Source: Thiopontia sp964551545 (GTDB taxonomy: Bacteria; Pseudomonadota; Gammaproteobacteria; GCF-002020875). Taken from it: a stretch of 12,020 nucleotides of DNA. Positions within the stretch are counted from its first letter, which is position 1; every line of letters starts with the position of its first letter. The stretch spans positions 1-12,020 of the forward strand of contig CAZKCT010000057.1 in the NCBI GenBank assembly GCA_964551545.1, read 5' to 3'. The notes beneath the pieces are model-generated. The model ran no database searches. It worked only from the letters and a program-made list of their open reading frames with translations, and had not been told where the DNA came from. Positions 7,522 through 12,020 of this stretch are shown here, one piece after another. The position numbers were made by a program, and so were the translations under genes.

Positions 7522-9134
7522 GATCTTTAGTGAAGCGGTTTTGGCTTCTCTGTGCCGTGTTGGTTGTGGTGCCAGCCCATGCAGGGGTCTCGATAAGTCC
7601 GGCTATTCTGGGGTTTTCTGCGGGACCTGGTGGGAACTACCGCATTCCGATTACCATCCGAAATACCTCAAAGGAGCGTGAAGAGAATCTGAAGCTCTAT
7701 GTTGAGAGTACGCGCTCGGATCAGGATGCCTCAATGCTGGAGTGGGTTAAGGTCAGCAAAGAGAAGATTCAGTTGAAACCGAGTGCGACAGAAAAGGTCG
7801 ACTTAAAGATCAAGATTCCTGGTAGTGCGAGCGGTGATTTTCGGGTGACGCTCTATATCGACCAAGATGAAGAGATTGTGAAACAACAAGTGCCAGTTGC
7901 TGAAGAGGAGGATCCCGGTCAGATCCAGCTCGGCCGACGCCGAACCCTTGATCTCCCAAGAAAGTTCAGTGGCCAGGTTGTGCAGACCATGCGGATGGGG
8001 ATCCCCGTTCGGGTTCGAATTCAGAACGCAGAGAACGCAAACTGGAAAGAGCCGCAGCTCTCTTTTGGGCGACTTAATCTGGTCCCCGTGAAGAAAGAGA
8101 AGGGAGACTTTGCGATGGTCTCTGTGGTGATGAATCCCGGCTTCTACGACACAGAGGTGAAGGGAACCTGTAGGTTGCTCCATGCCAAGACCAAGAAAGA
8201 GCTGAAGGTCGCAGCACTGGATGGTGGAGGAGAGAACGTTCTACCAGCCATTGAGAAACTACTCCGCTGTCACTTTAAGGGTATGCCGCCAGCGGGGACC
8301 TATCTCACGGTGATGGATCTGGTGCAAGAGGTTCGAGGCAGTAACAATCCGGTGAAGAAGCAACTGCGGACCCGAATGGTGGTTGATGAGAAACTGCTGA
8401 CAAAGCTGCAGTCGCGCGGTGATCAAGAGAAGAAGATAGCCGTGTCAGACAAGGCGCCGCTAATGGTAGAGCCATCACTGATTCGCCAGCAGCCTAAAGG
8501 GCGGCCAAAATCTGAAAGTGTTGTGGTCACCAATCCGACCGATCGTGTGCTCAATGTTGTGGCACGATTCCAATCCTTCTCCGATAGCAGGAAGCGCGCA
8601 CCAAAGGTGAAGGTGAAGCCGAAGAAATTCAAGCTGCGCCCAGCTAAAGAGAAGAAGGTTTCGCTACAGATCAAGCCAGCCAAGGGCGCTGCAGCTTATG
8701 GCAAGCTAATTCTGTCGACTAAGGGCGGGGAGCCGGTTGAGGTACCTATGGTTATTGTGCCGCAGAAGGTCAAACCGAATGTTTCTGCAACGCTGGATGA
8801 TGCCAAAGTAGATCTAGACCGAGAGAAAGAGTGGGTCACCATCTCTGCACAATTGGCAATGACAGGCCGCACCCATCTGGAAGATGTTGAGGTGGGGTTG
8901 AGAATTGAGAATTCCAAAGGAGAGCCAGTCAAGATTACTCAGATGGATGGTGTTGGTGACTTGCTGCTTCCAGGGGAGAAGCGTGAATTAACGCTGGGAA
9001 TGTCGCTAAAAGAGCTGAAGGATGAGCAGTATAATGGTGCTATTGTGTTGAAAGGGTCGAATGACTTTGAACAGCGCACCAACCTGAAGTTTAGCGTTGA
9101 TCGAGAGCGCCCAGAAATTCTGAGTCAACAGTGA
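7518..9134 (+). CDS. exported Ig-like multidomain protein, chaperone-like, unknown family
   Basis: A 538-residue protein with a signal peptide (M-R-S-L-V-K-R then a hydrophobic core ending A-H-A-G, residues 1-22). The mature part looks like four beta-sandwich domains, about 24-125, 150-290, 312-415 and 420-530, with no terminal membrane anchor. Domains 1 and 3 share a pattern: x-S-P/E-P-S start, then I-x-N-T/V-x-N-P-T, then K-x-x-L-K-P/K-L-R-P before K-V-x-L-x-I-K, and a G-x-hydrophobic-strand ending. This recalls the N-terminal domain of PapD-type chaperones, MSP domains and DUF916. A single Cys pair (218, 251) lies in domain 2. It is Lys-rich, notably 355-380. At twice the length of a pilus chaperone it could be a duplicated chaperone or a periplasmic scaffold. 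ATGA overlap with the exporter upstream and TGATG overlap with the beta-rich protein downstream put all three in one operon. I do not recognise a named family. Confidence 0.9.
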   Translation: MRSLVKRFWLLCAVLVVVPAHAGVSISPAILGFSAGPGGNYRIPITIRNTSKEREENLKLYVESTRSDQDASMLEWVKVSKEKIQLKPSATEKVDLKIKIPGSASGDFRVTLYIDQDEEIVKQQVPVAEEEDPGQIQLGRRRTLDLPRKFSGQVVQTMRMGIPVRVRIQNAENANWKEPQLSFGRLNLVPVKKEKGDFAMVSVVMNPGFYDTEVKGTCRLLHAKTKKELKVAALDGGGENVLPAIEKLLRCHFKGMPPAGTYLTVMDLVQEVRGSNNPVKKQLRTRMVVDEKLLTKLQSRGDQEKKIAVSDKAPLMVEPSLIRQQPKGRPKSESVVVTNPTDRVLNVVARFQSFSDSRKRAPKVKVKPKKFKLRPAKEKKVSLQIKPAKGAAAYGKLILSTKGGEPVEVPMVIVPQKVKPNVSATLDDAKVDLDREKEWVTISAQLAMTGRTHLEDVEVGLRIENSKGEPVKITQMDGVGDLLLPGEKRELTLGMSLKELKDEQYNGAIVLKGSNDFEQRTNLKFSVDRERPEILSQQ

Positions 9135-9832
9135 TGAAGCAAACCATAACACCGCGACCAATTCTGCTAGCCATACTTGCTTTGATGGCGGGTGCAACAT
9201 CAGCCATAGCGCAGGAGAATGAGTCTGAACCGGTCACCTCATCTGCGGTGACGCTGACACTGGTGAATCCCCAAGAGCTGGTGGTGGTTGATGCAGGGCA
9301 GAGTGAGCCTGTTACGCTGGGTGGTGTGGGGGATGCTCAAATTCTTCATGCCAGCTGGAAAGTGAAAAGTAATGGTGGCTTCTATATCGATTTCACCGGT
9401 AACTCAAAGTCTGATGTGGGAGAGGACTTGGGCTATCCGCGTCTGGTCAAGCAGGATATTGATGCAGCGGGGGTACCGATTCCTAATCGTTATGATCACC
9501 TCAATACTACCTACGGTGCAGAGATCTCCAATATCGGGTCACTCAATATCACTGAGCGGGTTGAGTGGAGCGAGCTAGGGGATCATGCAGTTTTTGCTGG
9601 TGGGGGTGAGGCGCCAGCAGTTGCCGATTATGAACTGCAGCTGCCACCAGCGGGTCACCATATGGGTGTGATGCCACATGACCTGATTGGCAGTGAGGGG
9701 CAGTCAGAGTATGTTGAGGTGCGGCTCTATGTGAAGGGGGAGTCTGATGTGGACCGGCAAGCAGGGCTCTATACTGGTGAGGTCACGCTGACCATTACCC
9801 CCTATATGGAGTACCAGCCGGGACAGAATTAA
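9134..9832 (+). CDS. exported beta-rich protein, plus-strand member of a four-paralog family
   Basis: A 232-residue protein with signal peptide (M-K-Q-T-I-T-P-R-P-I then a Leu/Ala core ending A-I-A-Q, about 1-27). The body is beta-rich: V-T-L-T-L-V-N-P-Q-E-L near 39-49, W-K-V-K-S-N-G-G-F-Y-I at 75-85, L-G-Y-P-R-L-V-K-Q-D-I-D-A-A-G at 99-113, and a final strand G-L-Y-T-G-E-V-T-L-T-I (211-221). These align in order with the three minus-strand proteins beyond it, but this copy lacks the P-P-x-Y-P-A-F-T and D-E-L-P-A-T-F signatures, so it is the most diverged. No Cys in the mature part. The C-terminal strand resembles SCPU/DUF4402-type pilin-like domains, an unverified likeness. ATG 9134 overlaps the previous stop as TGATG; GTG 9131 would add one residue. 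It ends 2 bases from the convergent minus-strand stop. Subunit or partner of the Ig-like protein is my inference. Confidence 0.88.
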   Translation: MKQTITPRPILLAILALMAGATSAIAQENESEPVTSSAVTLTLVNPQELVVVDAGQSEPVTLGGVGDAQILHASWKVKSNGGFYIDFTGNSKSDVGEDLGYPRLVKQDIDAAGVPIPNRYDHLNTTYGAEISNIGSLNITERVEWSELGDHAVFAGGGEAPAVADYELQLPPAGHHMGVMPHDLIGSEGQSEYVEVRLYVKGESDVDRQAGLYTGEVTLTITPYMEYQPGQN

Positions 9833-9834
9833 TC

Positions 9835-10551
9835 TTATGGCGCAGTTTGTGTGGCGGCAACGGTTACTTTCAGATTGGCTGTATAGGTGCCGGGTTGAAT
9901 CGAGGCCTCTCTCGATAGGTCAGGGATGGTTGCCTGGAGGCGAATATTAACCTTTGCAGTCTCTGCATTCAGATTCTCATCGATGACCTGAACTTTGAGC
10001 AAACTGTCTGCATTGGCATTGAGGTCCTTCTCAAAATCGGCCCCACTTTTTGGACCCCAGCTCGCATTGCGCTCTGCCGCAGAGTGCTCGATCGGGAGCC
10101 CATCACAGTTGTTTCCAATGCAGACTGAGTCAATATTTTCGATCAGTAGGCTGAACTCTGCGGGAAGCTCATCGTAGGCCCCAGCAACTGTGCGCCCGGC
10201 GGCGTTCATATCAGCTTTGGTAAATGCAGGATAGGTGGGTGGCGTATAGGAGTTGGCGTCGGTTGCGGTGCCACTCTCAATCTTGATAGAGAAGGCGCCG
10301 TTACTCTGCACCTGCCAGAGGCCGATATCCGTGAGGTTGCTGCCGGGGGCGAGCTCGTTGGTTGTAATTGATGACTTCTCAAAGGTGAGCTGTTGCTGAT
10401 TGATCAGTTGGACTGCAATAGGCGCACTACCGAGATCAGCACCACCAGCGACCCACTCCTGAATGAGAACACCATCAACAGCAGGCGCCTGCTGTGAATA
10501 GGCGGTATTACAGTAAAGTAGAGTTGGGAGAAGTAGAAAAATCCATGGCAC
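9835..10551 (-). CDS. exported beta-rich paralog with a Cys pair, third gene of the minus operon
   Basis: A 238-residue protein starting at GTG 10551, supported by GGGAGG eight bases upstream. The N-terminus M-P-W-I-F-L-L-L-P-T leading to A-Y-S-Q-Q is a signal peptide, though without the usual positive residue. The family pattern is complete: W-Q-V-Q-S-N-G-A-F-S-I (79-89), S-Y-T-P-P-T-Y-P-A-F-T-K-A-D-M-N-A-A-G (101-119), Y-D-E-L-P-A-E-F-S-L (126-135), W-G-P-K-S-G (165-170), L-K-V-Q-V-I-D (185-191) and I-Q-P-G-T-Y-T-A-N-L-K-V-T-V (218-231). C144 and C149, flanking I-G-N-N, could form a small disulfide loop absent from the paralogs. It follows the preceding gene by 15 bases and shares its frame, so read-through of that TGA would join the two proteins. 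Function unknown; probably an extracytoplasmic structural or binding subunit. Confidence 0.88.
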   Translation of the reverse strand: MPWIFLLLPTLLYCNTAYSQQAPAVDGVLIQEWVAGGADLGSAPIAVQLINQQQLTFEKSSITTNELAPGSNLTDIGLWQVQSNGAFSIKIESGTATDANSYTPPTYPAFTKADMNAAGRTVAGAYDELPAEFSLLIENIDSVCIGNNCDGLPIEHSAAERNASWGPKSGADFEKDLNANADSLLKVQVIDENLNAETAKVNIRLQATIPDLSREASIQPGTYTANLKVTVAATQTAP

Positions 10552-10566
10552 TGGATGACCCTCCCA

Positions 10567-11211
10567 TCAGTTATCCATCTGGTTAGCGGTAATGGTGATC
10601 TTGATATTTCCGCTATAGTTTCCAGGTTGGATATCCATTCGATCACTGATCTCTGCTGCCTCGGCCATCAGGGTGACTGAGACCGGTTCGGTGTCGAGAT
10701 CCATTACCTGCATCGCCAAGCCATCAGTGCCAATATCACTACTGTAGGTCTGGCCATCACCACTCCATTCGCCATCATTCCCCTTGAGGCCAACGGCGGT
10801 GCCGTTCTTGGCCATGACCATGGAGCTGATATTTTGTCCGGTGATGGTGAAGGTGGTGGGAAGTTCATCAAACTCACCATTAACCGGATTGCCTGCGGCA
10901 TCAAGGTCGGGCTTGGTAAATGAGATGTACTCTGGGGGGGTGTAGGAGCCAGCAGGCGCTGCGCCAGGTTCGAACTTCACCACAAAGGAGCCGTTGGTGG
11001 TAACCGCCCACTTTCCAATCTCGGTGGCTCCTGCGCCAGGGGTCAGCGTGCTGCCCGATGCAGAATTAGTGTCCATAGTAAGAAACTGGGGATTGTTGAC
11101 AGTGATCTTGATCTCATCCTCATTAGCCTCCTGCGCCTGGGCAGACAAGGGCGAGATCAGCCCGAAGATGATGCTAATCTTGAGTAAAGATGGCGTTCGG
11201 TTGAGGGTCAC
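10567..11211 (-). CDS. exported beta-rich paralog, second gene of the minus operon
   Basis: A 214-residue protein. GTG 11211 overlaps the preceding stop as GTGA and has GGTGGG about five bases upstream; the resulting N-terminus, M-T-L-N-R-T-P-S-L-L-K then a hydrophobic core ending S-A-Q-A-Q-E, is a proper signal peptide. A longer form from GTG 11310 would bury this signal and read through the upstream gene, so I reject it. Family motifs: I-T-V-N-N-P-Q-F-L (36-44), W-A-V-T-T-N-G-S-F-V-V (68-78), S-Y-T-P-P-E-Y-I-S-F-T-K-P-D-L-D-A-A-G (89-107), F-D-E-L-P-T-T-F-T-I (114-123), L-A-M-Q-V-M-D (165-171) and I-Q-P-G-N-Y-S-G-N-I-K-I-T-I (194-207). It has no Cys and is acidic. The N-P-Q-x-L segment closely matches N-P-Q-E-L of the plus-strand paralog. 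Role unknown; likely secreted alongside its neighbours. Confidence 0.88.
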   Translation of the reverse strand: MTLNRTPSLLKISIIFGLISPLSAQAQEANEDEIKITVNNPQFLTMDTNSASGSTLTPGAGATEIGKWAVTTNGSFVVKFEPGAAPAGSYTPPEYISFTKPDLDAAGNPVNGEFDELPTTFTITGQNISSMVMAKNGTAVGLKGNDGEWSGDGQTYSSDIGTDGLAMQVMDLDTEPVSVTLMAEAAEISDRMDIQPGNYSGNIKITITANQMDN

Positions 11212-12020
11212 AGATTCCCACCAATCGCAGCCACCTGAGTGACGGTTGGCTGGGTTGCAATAACGGTGAGTTGGATCGCTGCCTGATAGGTGCCCGGTTG
11301 GACATTCCATGCATTGTTCATTTCAGGGATGGTGACCTGCATGGCGATCTCTGGGGGTTCCCAAAGGCCCCCTTCGGGTGCCTCATCCATGACTTGGACA
11401 TTGATGCCGCCTCCCATCTCAGCGCCCATCAAGTTGCCCTCTTTCGGCCCCCAAGTGGCCTGACCTGCGGTTGCCATATCGAAGATAACGGAGTCAGCGC
11501 CAACCATCGTTTTTGCGCCCTCTGCACCCACCGTTGCAATCGACTCAATGTTGGAAAAGACAATACTGAAGGTTGCAGGCAGTTCGTCAAACGAGTCTGC
11601 GATCCCGATCCCGGCAGCGTTTAGATCCTGCTTAGTGAATGCAGGATAATCAGGCGGGGTATACCCCAGCTGTTCTGCAGTCTGTGGATTACCGTTTGCA
11701 TCAGGTGGGAAGGTTGAAAGCAGCTTTGCGGTAAAAGAGCCATTGCTCCAGACCTGCCAACGGGCAATGTCTTTAGGGAGCCCATCAAAGGCGACATTTG
11801 GCGCGTCAACCTGATTGTCTGTCAGAATAAGGCGTTGAGGCATTTCAATCTCAAGCGCTTGGGTCTGAAACTCAAGATCTTCGCCAGTCCATGCCGTCGC
11901 ATTCTCGGCGTTGATCCCCTCTTCTGCGCCAGCATAGGGGTCTGCCCAGTAGTAAGTTGCATTAGCGGCTTCGCCTGCTAATGCACATGCCGCTGCATCG
12001 GCGGCAGCCACGGGGTCACC
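11208..12020 (-). CDS. beta-rich paralog, first visible gene of the minus operon (5' partial)
   Basis: The frame is open to the right edge, giving 270 visible residues; no signal peptide is seen, so the true start lies beyond 12020 (the GTG at 12011 is not convincing). The first ~55 residues are Ala-rich with a Y-Y-W-A-D-P-Y-A-G stretch and have no counterpart in the paralogs, so this copy carries an extra N-terminal part. Then come the family motifs: W-Q-V-W-S-N-G-S-F-T-A (88-98), G-Y-T-P-P-D-Y-P-A-F-T-K-Q-D-L-N-A-A-G (119-137), F-D-E-L-P-A-T-F-S-I (144-153), W-G-P-K-E-G (190-195), I-N-V-Q-V-M-D (206-212) and V-Q-P-G-T-Y-Q-A-A-I-Q-L-T-V (240-253). A 17-residue tail follows, ending in G-G-N-L. 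An insert rich in Pro, Asn and Gln (104-117) precedes the T-P-P motif. It is coupled to the next gene by a GTGA overlap. Function unknown. Confidence 0.85.
   Translation of the reverse strand, partial: GDPVAAADAAACALAGEAANATYYWADPYAGAEEGINAENATAWTGEDLEFQTQALEIEMPQRLILTDNQVDAPNVAFDGLPKDIARWQVWSNGSFTAKLLSTFPPDANGNPQTAEQLGYTPPDYPAFTKQDLNAAGIGIADSFDELPATFSIVFSNIESIATVGAEGAKTMVGADSVIFDMATAGQATWGPKEGNLMGAEMGGGINVQVMDEAPEGGLWEPPEIAMQVTIPEMNNAWNVQPGTYQAAIQLTVIATQPTVTQVAAIGGNL

Noticed and set aside
11212..11310. Upstream GTG 11310 start for the second minus-operon gene
   Set aside because: It would overlap the preceding gene by about 100 bases and bury a clean signal peptide; GTG 11211 has a ribosome site and a GTGA overlap.
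12009..12011. GTG 12011 as the true start of the last minus gene
   Set aside because: The frame stays open to the window edge and the product lacks the signal peptide seen in every paralog.
9835..12020. The beta-rich paralogs as classical chaperone-usher pilins
   Set aside because: They lack the typical penultimate Tyr ending and pilin disulfide pattern, and no usher is in the window; kept only as a loose structural likeness.

Overview
The window suggests a Gram-negative bacterium, most likely a gammaproteobacterium. It holds a LapA-type giant adhesin, a TolC-family outer-membrane channel and LssB/LapB-type type I secretion (T1SS) exporters, and most of its remaining proteins carry Sec signal peptides. 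Genes are packed tightly: there are several start/stop overlaps and no non-coding stretch longer than about 75 bases. I see no RNA genes, insertion sequences, CRISPR array or phage genes. The species cannot be named from the sequence.

Left third (1-3214). The window opens inside the C-terminal end of a large secreted repeat protein or adhesin (plus strand, 5' end outside). It is followed by a TolC/LapE-like outer-membrane protein with an unusual acidic, Gln/Ser-rich C-terminal tail of about 120 residues. Converging on it, 10 bases away, is an exported 303-residue protein with an HExxH zinc-protease motif that I cannot assign to a family.

Centre (3288-7521). Two full-length paralogous T1SS ABC exporters lie head to head. 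Their first codons form a 20-base inverted repeat and their possible start codons overlap, so no ordinary promoter fits between them. Each has a degenerate C39-like N-terminal domain, six-helix membrane region and intact ATPase motifs. No HlyD/LapC-type membrane fusion protein is present in the window.

Right third (7518-12020). The plus-strand exporter is translationally coupled to a 538-residue exported protein with apparent immunoglobulin-like repeats, and that gene is coupled to a 232-residue exported beta-rich protein. Three further beta-rich paralogs come from the opposite strand in a second tight operon and converge with 2 bases between stop codons. All four share an N-terminal W-x-V-x-(S/T)-N-G-x-F motif, a central segment around K-x-D-(I/L/M)-(N/D)-A-A-G, and a C-terminal G-x-Y-x-(A/G)-x-(I/V/L)-x-(L/V/I)-T-(V/I) strand. 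That ending recalls pilin-like/SCPU/DUF4402 proteins.

How the parts might work together: adhesin, TolC-like channel and two ABC exporters fit a LapA-type surface-attachment apparatus, and the metalloprotease could process a surface protein. The Ig-like protein plus four small beta-sandwich paralogs resembles, in layout only, a chaperone-subunit cluster or the DUF916/WxL clusters of Gram-positives. Its coupling to a T1SS exporter is the most unusual feature here and the best candidate for an undescribed surface system. That assignment is inference.
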